A stretch of DNA of 64,000 nt, taken from contig CAJXNP010000022.1 in assembly GCA_913057175.1 (NCBI GenBank), positions 41,389 to 105,388 on the forward strand, written 5' to 3'. Below, one piece after another: positions 29,439 to 37,520 of the stretch. The stretch comes from an uncultured Cytophagales bacterium (GTDB lineage: Bacteria; Bacteroidota; Bacteroidia; Cytophagales; Cyclobacteriaceae). The notes under the pieces were generated by a model. It saw nothing but the letters and a program-made list of their open reading frames with translations. It was not told the DNA's origin and made no database searches. A program made the position numbers and the translations under genes. Position 1 is the first letter of the stretch. Each line of letters starts with the position of its first letter.

Positions 29439-30601
29439 ATCTTTTCAAGCTCAGCACGGCCTATTTGCTACACAAAAAGCTCCACACCTTTTTGAGCATT
29501 CTCATCATGTCCCTGGGCATGTTGTTGATCACGCTCTTGCTGATTATCAACCATCAACTCAGACAAACTCTTGAGAAGAATATTGCCAATGTGGATATGG
29601 CAATAGGCGCTAAGGGAAGTCCTATGCAGATTATCCTTTCTTCATTGTTTCACATAGATTTTCCAACAGGTAATATTTCCCTTGATGATGCTGAATTCAT
29701 ATCAGGACACAGATTGGTGAAAAAATCAGTCCCATTGTCTATTGGAGATAGCTATTCCGGCTATCGGATCATTGGCACAGATTCTACCTACTTTAGTTAT
29801 TTTGAGTTGAAAATAAACGAAGGAAAATGGCCCGAAAACGAGATGGAAGTTATCCTAGGATCGAATGTGGCTACTGAATTCAACCTACACCTTTACGAGA
29901 CTTTCGAAAGCTCACACGGATTTTCCGATGACAGTGGCCATGAAAATCTTCCCTATCGTATAGTGGGAATTCTTGAGAAAAGTAATTTACCACAGGACAA
30001 TTTGATCTTTACTCCCCTGACAAGCTACTGGCACGTACATGAAACAGATACCAGCAAGCTTTTTATCACCAATTTGCTGTTACAATTCAGAAATCCTATG
30101 GCTGCTGTGCAGTTACCCAGGATGGTCAATAGCACCTCCAATCTCCAGGCAGCCTTACCTTCTTTTGAAATCACCAAACTGTTTTCCATGCTTGGGATCG
30201 GATCCAGGTTTCTCAACATTCTGGCATTTTTACTTGTTGGCATTTCGGCTTTGAGCATTTTCATCAGCATGTATTCTTCACTCAACGACCGGATATACGA
30301 CATGGCCATTATGCGCGCCATTGGCGCTACGCGGCAAAAATTATTTACTTTTATTTTACTGGAGGGTATTATTATCTCATCTATTGGGGCGGTTTTGGGA
30401 ATTACCAGTGCGCATTTGGTCATCGTTCTTCTACAACAACTTTTTCCGGTTAAGTTCGGATTTGCTTTATCAGGCTTAACAGTTGTTCCAAAAGAGTGGT
30501 TGATCCTTATCCTTGGAATAGCAAGCGGAATTTTCGGAGCTATTATACCTGCAATACAAATATATCGATCTGATATATCGGAAGTACTTTCAGAAAACTG
30601 A
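29435..30601 (+). CDS. ABC transporter permease, FtsX/MacB family
   Basis: 388 residues. The N-terminal membrane helix (about residues 17-40) is followed by a periplasmic MacB-like core domain, then three C-terminal helices forming the FtsX domain. That domain contains YSSLNDRIYDMAIMRAIGAT, the usual coupling motif. It pairs with the ATPase directly upstream. Such complexes extract lipoproteins or export peptides and macrolides by mechanotransmission. Confidence 0.88.
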   Translation: MNLFKLSTAYLLHKKLHTFLSILIMSLGMLLITLLLIINHQLRQTLEKNIANVDMAIGAKGSPMQIILSSLFHIDFPTGNISLDDAEFISGHRLVKKSVPLSIGDSYSGYRIIGTDSTYFSYFELKINEGKWPENEMEVILGSNVATEFNLHLYETFESSHGFSDDSGHENLPYRIVGILEKSNLPQDNLIFTPLTSYWHVHETDTSKLFITNLLLQFRNPMAAVQLPRMVNSTSNLQAALPSFEITKLFSMLGIGSRFLNILAFLLVGISALSIFISMYSSLNDRIYDMAIMRAIGATRQKLFTFILLEGIIISSIGAVLGITSAHLVIVLLQQLFPVKFGFALSGLTVVPKEWLILILGIASGIFGAIIPAIQIYRSDISEVLSEN

Positions 30602-30619
30602 TAAAAATTACAAGTCTGC

Positions 30620-30877
30620 TCAAACAGCAGTTCTTTTGTTTAGCATGTCTGAAAATTTCAGGCAATAGTTAAAATCTGCCTTCTCAAAGTATCTGGTTTT
30701 AAAATTATAATGGTAGGTCAGCAAAAATGATTGACCGATATCATCCAGCTCGCTATTAGTCCCAACATTGCCAACTAACTCCAGAACCTTTTCAAAATTC
30801 TGATGGTCCAGGGCGCTATGAAGTTCGGTTATGATTTTTGCATGACTTTCTTTAACTCTAGTTTTTTTTGTGCTCAT
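30620..30877 (-). CDS. small hypothetical protein
   Basis: 85 residues, soluble and charged (MSTKKTRVKESHAKIITELH and onward), with predicted helices and no signal peptide. I recognise no family. The end is convergent with the ABC permease (18 bases apart), and a CTGCT-CAAAC-AGCAG hairpin covers the junction. Confidence 0.5.
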   Translation of the reverse strand: MSTKKTRVKESHAKIITELHSALDHQNFEKVLELVGNVGTNSELDDIGQSFLLTYHYNFKTRYFEKADFNYCLKFSDMLNKRTAV

Positions 30878-31214
30878 AATAAAAGAAATTATAAAGAAAG
30901 TTATCTAAGTTAATTGCCGGTATAGGGTATATCTAAGTTATCATCCGTTGATTTTTTAATGGTCTAAATTTTTATTCATTGATCATTTATGCCCGTTAAA
31001 ATATGTGTCCAAACCTTTACGATTTCTAACAATCGCTTGGTTATCAGCAGTCATAACTATTCCTCCAGGGAATTAAAAATATATAGAGGTACCCGTGAAA
31101 AATTTACCATAATTTAAAAATTGAAAGATAATAATAATACAATCTTTAAAAATTGATAATTATTGGGTCATCTAAAATATGAAATTTGTCAAAAACTAAA
31201 AATGGTTTATTGAC
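30878..31214. other. 337-base AT-rich spacer
   Basis: No gene is seen. TATCTAAGTTA occurs twice, at 30902 and 30930 (28 bp apart), upstream of the minus-strand gene. The rest is very AT-rich and probably holds promoters for both flanking genes. Confidence 0.5.
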
Positions 31215-31478
31215 ATGCATGAAATTATAAGTCATCCATCTGATGGTGAAACTTCACTGGTGGATTCGCTCTACAATGGAATGACTGTAAAGAGCTATGA
31301 GCAGACAAAAAAAGATATCCTAAACATTCCAAGTGTATCAACTTTTGATAGAATCAATTTCTACCTGTTTAAAAAATATGCTGTCACCATTCTGGATGGC
31401 ATTGAATCATTCGAAGAAAAACTGAGAGAAGAATTGAAAGAAACCTGCAGGAAAATCATTAATTATTGCAAAGAATGA
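31215..31478 (+). CDS. small hypothetical protein (first of a paralogous pair)
   Basis: 87 residues, helical and charged. The central part (ILNIPSVSTFDRINFYLFKK) matches the pattern of the next gene (LLSIPDPHTFERIRSLFYEK). The two probably arose by tandem duplication. The gene overlaps the next one by ATGA. The function is unknown. Confidence 0.55.
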   Translation: MHEIISHPSDGETSLVDSLYNGMTVKSYEQTKKDILNIPSVSTFDRINFYLFKKYAVTILDGIESFEEKLREELKETCRKIINYCKE

Positions 31479-31723
31479 GGAGAAGTGTTATTGTGAATTA
31501 CGTGGACAAGTTTGGTGCATTAATTAACCAACCCGAAAATGTTAATGAAGTAGAAAAACTATTGCTGTCCATCCCGGACCCACATACATTTGAAAGGATC
31601 AGAAGCTTATTTTACGAAAAGTTTAACCATCCGCTGCTGACTACATTTTTGCAGGAGTTAAACCCCGACCAGCATGTGCGAATTCTCAATGCTTACAGAA
31701 AGGCGGCAAGGGACTATATTTAG
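31475..31723 (+). CDS. small hypothetical protein (second of a paralogous pair)
   Basis: 82 residues when started at the ATG at 31475 that overlaps the previous stop (ATGA). An in-frame ATG nine bases earlier is also possible. It shares the I-P-x-x-x-T-F-x-R-I core with the preceding protein, then a helical C-terminus ending KAARDYI. The coupled pair suggests two subunits of one complex. The function is unknown. Confidence 0.55.
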   Translation: MRRSVIVNYVDKFGALINQPENVNEVEKLLLSIPDPHTFERIRSLFYEKFNHPLLTTFLQELNPDQHVRILNAYRKAARDYI

Positions 31724-31782
31724 TCTTTAACTATATATCAATCTAAAGTTTGCAGTTGGCAACTCTGACTAGAAACAGACCG

Positions 31783-33123
31783 TTAGGAATATTTTTTTAT
31801 CTGCTTTTCGATCACATCCAAACCAAATTGCAGTTCTTCGTGCGTGATGGTCAAAGGAGGTGATAGCTGAAGAATATTGCCCTGGGAAACTTTAAAATTC
31901 ACCCCGTTTTCCAGGCAGCCATACATGATGCGCTCGGCTATGTCAAATGCTTTTTCTTTTGTTGTTCGGTCTTCCACCAGCTCAATCGCCCAAAGCAATC
32001 CTAAACCCCGAATGTCCCCTATCAAAGAATACTTTTCTTCCCAAATTCTAAAAGTTTCTGTGATGTGTTTTTCGTGTTCACTTACTTTTTCAAGAAGATT
32101 TTCATCAGAAATATAATCCAGTACGGCTTTTCCGGCTGTGGCAGCAACCGGGTTTTTTTCATGGGTATAATGACCGATAGAAATATCAGAAACTTTATCA
32201 TACTTCGAGTGCGTCAGCATGGCAGCGAGAGGAAATAGCCCGCCTCCAAGTCCCTTTCCAAGCGTGACAGCATCCGGCACAATGTCGTAATGTTCATAAA
32301 CAAACAGTCTGCCTGTCCTTCCCAGACCGGTGGGGATCTCATCAAAGATCAAAAAGATCTCATTTCGATCGCAGATTTCACGAACGCGTTTCCAGAAACT
32401 TTTGGAGGGAATGATCACATCCGTGTTCCTGATCGGTTCGGCGATAAACGTACCGATATCACCTTCTTTTTCGATTACATATTCCAGATAGGAAAGATAG
32501 TTTTCTTCGCTTTCACCTAAAATACCACGGTATGTATTCGGTGGAGGAACCCGCTCAACTCCCGGCATGGTCGGCCCCATATTTTTTCGAAATATCGCTT
32601 CCCCGCCAACCGAGATTGTATCCAATGAAGCGCCGTGAAAGGCATCCCAAAAGGTGATCACCTTGAATCTTTCCGTGACTGCCCGGGCCAATTTAAGCGC
32701 CATGCCATTGACAGTAGCGCCACCTGGTGCAAACAGTACCTTGTCAAGTTTGGATTGAGTGGATTCGATCAGTGTTTTCGCCAATTCGACGGCCGGTTGA
32801 TTGGTATATCGCCTGGTGCAAAAAGTTAATTCATCGAGCTGCTGCTTTACTTTCTCAATTACGTAGGGGTTTTTAAACCCGACCTGGTGAACGCTATTCC
32901 CATGAAAGTCCAGGTATTTTTTCCCCTCGGTGTTAATCAAATAACTTCCTTCACATTTATCAATGACATCCAGACAAGGCGTGGACATGCTCTGATGGAG
33001 GAAGTATTTCTCATCCTCAGCCAATAAATTTTTCGTCTTTTCACTAAGCTGTTCCCTCCAGTTTTTTCGGTGTTCACCTAAGTTGATGTCACCTTCCGTG
33101 TAAAGTAAGTCATGATATTCCAT
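31783..33123 (-). CDS. pbfA: (R)-1-hydroxy-2-aminoethylphosphonate ammonia-lyase PbfA
   Basis: 446 residues of the class III aminotransferase fold. The PLP lysine is Lys290 (TLGKGLGGG) and the cofactor Asp261 is in FDEIPTGLGRTG. The N-terminal FLHQSMSTPCLD, YLDFHGNSVHQVG, TFCTRRYTNQPAVELA and FWDAFHGASLDTISVGGEA, and the later GHYTHEKNPVA, match what I know of PbfA, which eliminates ammonia from (R)-1-hydroxy-2-aminoethylphosphonate to give phosphonoacetaldehyde. It is the last gene of the minus-strand phosphonate operon, starting directly after the preceding stop codon. phnW and a PhnX-type gene 10-13 kb away support the assignment. Confidence 0.85.
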   Translation of the reverse strand: MEYHDLLYTEGDINLGEHRKNWREQLSEKTKNLLAEDEKYFLHQSMSTPCLDVIDKCEGSYLINTEGKKYLDFHGNSVHQVGFKNPYVIEKVKQQLDELTFCTRRYTNQPAVELAKTLIESTQSKLDKVLFAPGGATVNGMALKLARAVTERFKVITFWDAFHGASLDTISVGGEAIFRKNMGPTMPGVERVPPPNTYRGILGESEENYLSYLEYVIEKEGDIGTFIAEPIRNTDVIIPSKSFWKRVREICDRNEIFLIFDEIPTGLGRTGRLFVYEHYDIVPDAVTLGKGLGGGLFPLAAMLTHSKYDKVSDISIGHYTHEKNPVAATAGKAVLDYISDENLLEKVSEHEKHITETFRIWEEKYSLIGDIRGLGLLWAIELVEDRTTKEKAFDIAERIMYGCLENGVNFKVSQGNILQLSPPLTITHEELQFGLDVIEKQIKKYS

Positions 33124-34425
33124 TTATCTCGATTTTATGGGTCCTATTACTTTTTTGATTTTCCTCTCCGGCGAACATTCATCCAACACAAACACCATGT
33201 ATTCTTCACCGCCATTCAAAACCCTTACCACCACATGTCCATGGGTAGATTCATAAATCCGGTCAATTCTATCTCCGATCACCAGGTGATTGGCTTCCAG
33301 CATGGCTGTTGAAAACAAATACCTGTCGCCAGGGTAAAGCTCTTTAGAAGCAATTCTCCTCATTACATCATCTCCTGGATGGTCGGATGACCACGTTTGT
33401 CCGATCCAGACTTTTGGCCGAAGGGTCCTGACGTAAAATGGGCTTTGAGAATCGCGGTTTCCGTGATGGTTGAGCGTAGCGACATCAACCGGACCGATTA
33501 CCGGAGCGACCTGCGATTCGACACTTTGCCAATCGCCTTCGCCTAATCCGTTGTTACCGGCAATGTCACCTCCCGTGAAATAATTAAAATTGCCATAGGT
33601 GATCTTAATGGCATTGCTCAGGCTGTTTTCTCCCGGAACCTGCGTGCCTGCCAAGATATCCTGAGGAACCATCGCGATGCTTTCCTCTCCCCAGCCGGTC
33701 CAGGCCAATCCGTTTCCACAAATATTCCTGATCTCAAAAGAAGGGTAGTCGGGCTCCTTGTAAAGTAATTTTATCTGGGTATTACTGCCAGCCTTGAATT
33801 GCTCACCAACCAGCCCTCTTTTTTCTGCCTGCGAACTGATAAATTTCCAATATTGCTCCAACGTAAATGTGGTTGTGCTATCGTAATGATCTTTTCTGGC
33901 AAGCATAGCAGACCGGTATTCTTGGGATTTCATATCATGAGGAAAATCATAGTCGGGATATCCGCGATCGATCAGTTTTCGAATGGGGATGTGCTCGCCT
34001 ACTTCCGTTATTCCAGTGATATAGTATTCACCCCACTTTGATTTTTTGGATGTGTGATCAATTTCGCCCATATGATCATCGTGAAAATGGGTGATCATGG
34101 CATAGTCCAAAACAGCATCTTTTCCCTTGGGATGAAATTGCCGGATGTAATCGACAATCCATTCACCTGTCGTTTTGCTTGCATCCGGAACGGGCGGTGT
34201 GTTTCTGGGTGATGTAATTCGTGGATGGGTTTCAGACATATCACCGGCATCTACTATCATGGTTGTACCATCGGGGAAAACATAGAAAGCAGCATCGCCC
34301 CTGCCCGTTTGAATATGGTGAAGATCCATCATTCCGGGGTTCCAAGGTGGCAAATCATCTCCCGGATTTTGCGAAAACAAGTAGTAGGAAATCAATATCA
34401 GAAAAAAAGGAAATATAAATTTCAT
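33124..34425 (-). CDS. secreted metallo-beta-lactamase-fold hydrolase
   Basis: 433 residues with a signal peptide (MKFIFPFFLILISYYLFSQ). The metal-binding motif THFHDDHMG (His113, His115, Asp117, His118) and later GGDIAGNN and LNHHGN place it in the MBL superfamily, nearest to ComEC/Rec2-like extracellular hydrolases that act on phosphodiesters. Its start overlaps the stop of the previous gene by four bases and its stop abuts pbfA. A role in releasing phosphonate from a larger substrate is inferred from context only. Confidence 0.8.
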   Translation of the reverse strand: MKFIFPFFLILISYYLFSQNPGDDLPPWNPGMMDLHHIQTGRGDAAFYVFPDGTTMIVDAGDMSETHPRITSPRNTPPVPDASKTTGEWIVDYIRQFHPKGKDAVLDYAMITHFHDDHMGEIDHTSKKSKWGEYYITGITEVGEHIPIRKLIDRGYPDYDFPHDMKSQEYRSAMLARKDHYDSTTTFTLEQYWKFISSQAEKRGLVGEQFKAGSNTQIKLLYKEPDYPSFEIRNICGNGLAWTGWGEESIAMVPQDILAGTQVPGENSLSNAIKITYGNFNYFTGGDIAGNNGLGEGDWQSVESQVAPVIGPVDVATLNHHGNRDSQSPFYVRTLRPKVWIGQTWSSDHPGDDVMRRIASKELYPGDRYLFSTAMLEANHLVIGDRIDRIYESTHGHVVVRVLNGGEEYMVFVLDECSPERKIKKVIGPIKSR

Positions 34426-36254
34426 GGCTTTTCGATGGTTAACAGGTCGATCAATTGACCGTCGAGATTATAGGTTTTCAGAACTAATTCATTTTCAGTA
34501 AGCGACACTGTACAGTAATGATGTCCTGAATAGTTTTTCTGACTGAACCAGCTTCTTGTTGGGGCGAAATCTTCCAGGTTTCCACCAGCGCCACCTGCCT
34601 GGATGTACCAGACCCCGTTTTGGCTGTCATATTGATTGTTCAGAATTGGTCCGATACGATTATAGCTGTGCAAATGACCAAAAAACACGGCGTCTACATA
34701 ATGCTTTTCGAACAATGGAATCAGTGTTTTGACATGGGGATCGCCCAGGTTTGACTTCCCCGAATAACTATCGCCATAATCATTTTCATCTGTTGAATAC
34801 GGCGCATGGTGGAGGGCTACAAACTTCCACTTTGCCCTGGAATTCATAAGAGCAGAATCCAACCATTGGTACTGCTTTCCACCTGACTGAAATTCCGCCT
34901 TCCTTTCATTGGAATTGAGCATGAAAAATTCTGCCGAGCCATATTGAAAAGTATAATACGCCTCATTTCCGGGTAGGGAATGATACTTCTTGTACCAATA
35001 AAGATCACTTTCGCCATTGCCTGGAACCGGGAAAACCGGGATCCTGGAAAATAATTGCGTCATTCCTGTAAAGTATTCTTTGTTCCATTGCCACTTGGCA
35101 TCTTCCATTCCTCCATCAGTCAGGTCACCCAATAGCAAAACAAACTCCGGCCGTTCTGACCAAAGCTTTTTGGCCACCTTGTCATTGATGTGAGGGCGCG
35201 TTTCCGTATCACCAATCACGCCAAAGAGAATTGGATTTTCGTCTTTAGCAGCTGTCTTAAATGACAAAACCCCTGACTCCATTTTGTTGCCATCAACAGA
35301 CTTTAGTTTCAGGTTGTAGAAGTAAGTTTCATCTGGCTCCAATCCATTGATGACCACTTCATAAATAAATGGTGGTTCCTGCAGATTCCGGCTGACCATC
35401 AATTTATTCGTTAGTGGTAGTTCTTCGCCGTATTCGATGACCGCTTCGGAAGGAAGGTTTGTTTCCCAAATCAGGTTAATGGAAGATTGAGTTGAAAAGT
35501 GCAGGTAAGGCCCGGCATTAAAGTGGAAAATATTCGAATAAATGAACCCATTTTCCAGGTCATTTTTAAAATTTTCAAAGAGTTCATTTGGCTGTGTGTG
35601 TTCAAGGTCTTTCCTGTACACCGTTGCATAATTTAACAGGTTTCCAAGCTGGCTATGCGGTTCTTTTTCAAGGTAGGCCGCCACTTTTAAATCGTAATTT
35701 TCAAGGGATTCATTGTTTTTAACTTCACCGAACCTGGTTCCATTGTGAAATATGGTTTTTGAATTTTCATCAACTTTCAGAATGAAATGATGCCAATACC
35801 TTTGATAGGTATCGGAAGCCATTTTTTGGACATCGAATCTTTTTGTTGAAGGGTCGTAAAGTGAAACTTCTGCCGGACAATTATCCTTTTGACTGAAATA
35901 ATTGAATGAAAACCCATGATTTTTTTGATCCTCAAAATACAGGACCAGCCCGGCAGGTTTATTAAAGTGATGGACAATAGCAAATTCAAGAATAAATGGC
36001 CCTTTGAGTGAATCCTTTAAAAATTGGTTGATCGATTCCGTACTGGTTAGACCATGAAAATCGGGAGTTGACTCCTTTAATTTGAATTGCTGAAACCTCG
36101 ATTGTGGTGGTTCCACCCTATTTCCGGGTAAATTGTTTGCGTTTCCAGGAAGCGAATATTGAGGTGAAAAATAGTAGGTTTCTTCCTGGGCATGCAGGTC
36201 ATATTGAAAAAAGACCCATCCCAAAACAATACAAATCCTGAAGGCATAAATCAT
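34422..36254 (-). CDS. secreted purple acid phosphatase-like metallophosphoesterase
   Basis: 610 residues with a signal peptide ending near HAQEE. Residues 30-230 resemble a concanavalin/LamG-type beta sandwich (FILEFAIVHHFNKPAGLVLYF). A fibronectin-like PAP N-terminal domain follows (SSINLIWETNLPSEAVIEYG). The catalytic domain has GVIGDTETRP, LLGDLTDGG, PVPGNGES (N but no HD, atypical), VALHHAPYS and FFGHLHSYNR. It probably hydrolyses phosphate esters outside the cell. It lies between the AP-superfamily and MBL genes of one operon. Confidence 0.85.
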   Translation of the reverse strand: MIYAFRICIVLGWVFFQYDLHAQEETYYFSPQYSLPGNANNLPGNRVEPPQSRFQQFKLKESTPDFHGLTSTESINQFLKDSLKGPFILEFAIVHHFNKPAGLVLYFEDQKNHGFSFNYFSQKDNCPAEVSLYDPSTKRFDVQKMASDTYQRYWHHFILKVDENSKTIFHNGTRFGEVKNNESLENYDLKVAAYLEKEPHSQLGNLLNYATVYRKDLEHTQPNELFENFKNDLENGFIYSNIFHFNAGPYLHFSTQSSINLIWETNLPSEAVIEYGEELPLTNKLMVSRNLQEPPFIYEVVINGLEPDETYFYNLKLKSVDGNKMESGVLSFKTAAKDENPILFGVIGDTETRPHINDKVAKKLWSERPEFVLLLGDLTDGGMEDAKWQWNKEYFTGMTQLFSRIPVFPVPGNGESDLYWYKKYHSLPGNEAYYTFQYGSAEFFMLNSNERKAEFQSGGKQYQWLDSALMNSRAKWKFVALHHAPYSTDENDYGDSYSGKSNLGDPHVKTLIPLFEKHYVDAVFFGHLHSYNRIGPILNNQYDSQNGVWYIQAGGAGGNLEDFAPTRSWFSQKNYSGHHYCTVSLTENELVLKTYNLDGQLIDLLTIEKP

Positions 36255-36261
36255 TGGAAAA

Positions 36262-37350
36262 CTACTTGATCATCGCTTCAACAACTTCACCTGTGTTTTC
36301 GCCTGATGAAAAGTCCAATCCCATAAAAGCCGCTGCTGTTTTGGCTACCTGTTTTTGATATAGCTGTCCTTCAACTTTTATCTCACCTTTTGCTTCCGTA
36401 TCCGGTCCGATTACCGCTAACCAGATCTGATCTGCGCCTTCAATTCTGGTTCCATGATGCTTCCAGGTTTCTTTCGGAACCGTTCCACGACCATGGTCGG
36501 TCGTGATCAGAAAAGTCGTTTTGTCTTTGTACTGATCGTGCGACTGCACATATTCCCAAAGTTCTTTGATAAATTGATCCGTTTGGCGCGCAGCATACAG
36601 GTACTGGTCGTATTCACCGTCGTGGGCAAAATCATCTGTTTCACCATAGGCAATGTACACTACCTTCGGAGAATTCTTTTTAACATACTCCATGGCATAG
36701 TGATGTGTGAATGGATCCAACCGAACACCACCCCAAGGGCCCCTGATCTCTTTGATCATGGCATTCAGCAACTTTTCGCGATCTGTCAGGTCACCACCTT
36801 CGGCGCAGTCAAATCCCGCATTTACGGGTATTCCGCTTCTTTCTTCATTGATGATAAATGGAAATACATCCCATGATGTAAATGCAGCTACTTTTCCTTT
36901 TAATGAAGGCTGATTGTTAAAATATTCGAGAACAGTTGTATTGGGATTGGGGATTTTATCATTGCTGTTGATGCGTTCGTCATCCGCTGAACCACTGAGA
37001 ATTTCGTTATAACCCGGATAGGAAAACCACATGTGATTGGAGCAATTTACTTTGCTGCCATACTTCCTGTTTCCGTAAAGCTGCCCTTCTTTGGCAATGA
37101 CATTCCAGAAAAATGGCATCAACATTTCCCTTCTTTTCAGCGGATCTATATCCCAAAATTCCTCAACCAGTTTTTCGGGTTCTTCCACGTATCCCGAATC
37201 GTCAATCAGTAGCGAATCTGCTCCATTGAACAATTCCTGCCATCGAAGGCCGTCAAAAGTGATGATGAAGATGTTTTCTGTTTTATTTTTTGATTGACAG
37301 TAAAGTTGAAAAGAAATGAATATCAGAAATAAGAATAGGAGTTTTTTCAT
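36262..37350 (-). CDS. secreted alkaline-phosphatase-superfamily hydrolase
   Basis: 362 residues from the ATG at 37350 (a TTG nine bases upstream is possible), with a signal peptide ending near QLYCQ. Metal ligands of the superfamily are visible: Asp33 (ITFDGLRW), Asp239/240 and His243 (GETDDFAHDG), and Asp285/His286 (TTDHGRG). The nucleophile position in WFSYPGYNE is Ser110 where nucleotide pyrophosphatases have Thr. The family includes phosphodiesterases and phosphonoacetate hydrolase (PhnA). In this locus a phosphonate-ester or C-P hydrolase is plausible but unproven. Confidence 0.82.
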   Translation of the reverse strand: MKKLLFLFLIFISFQLYCQSKNKTENIFIITFDGLRWQELFNGADSLLIDDSGYVEEPEKLVEEFWDIDPLKRREMLMPFFWNVIAKEGQLYGNRKYGSKVNCSNHMWFSYPGYNEILSGSADDERINSNDKIPNPNTTVLEYFNNQPSLKGKVAAFTSWDVFPFIINEERSGIPVNAGFDCAEGGDLTDREKLLNAMIKEIRGPWGGVRLDPFTHHYAMEYVKKNSPKVVYIAYGETDDFAHDGEYDQYLYAARQTDQFIKELWEYVQSHDQYKDKTTFLITTDHGRGTVPKETWKHHGTRIEGADQIWLAVIGPDTEAKGEIKVEGQLYQKQVAKTAAAFMGLDFSSGENTGEVVEAMIK

Positions 37351-37391
37351 AGTGAACAAGTTAAAAATGAGGCTGATTTAGTTAATTTATT

Positions 37392-37470
37392 AGTCATCCT
37401 GAACTCGTTTCAGGATCGTATTCTCGACCAACGATTATTTGACCGATCCTGTAAGTGGCTCAGGATGACT
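37392..37470. repeat. imperfect 27-bp inverted repeat between susD and the AP-superfamily gene
   Basis: 37392-37418 and 37444-37470 are inverted copies matching at 22 of 27 positions, starting AGTCATCCTGA. The phrase CATCCTGAACTCGTTTCAGG looks like the dispersed repeats common in Bacteroidota genomes. Placed inside the operon it could form a hairpin that lowers transcription beyond susD. Confidence 0.55.
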
Positions 37471-37520
37471 TTTTCTTTCAGAATGACTGTTTTTCTTTTT
37501 AAAGCCTCTTCATAAATTTA

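Noticed and set aside
36454..36876. Plus-strand 140-codon frame
   Set aside because: Antisense to the AP-superfamily gene with all its metal motifs.
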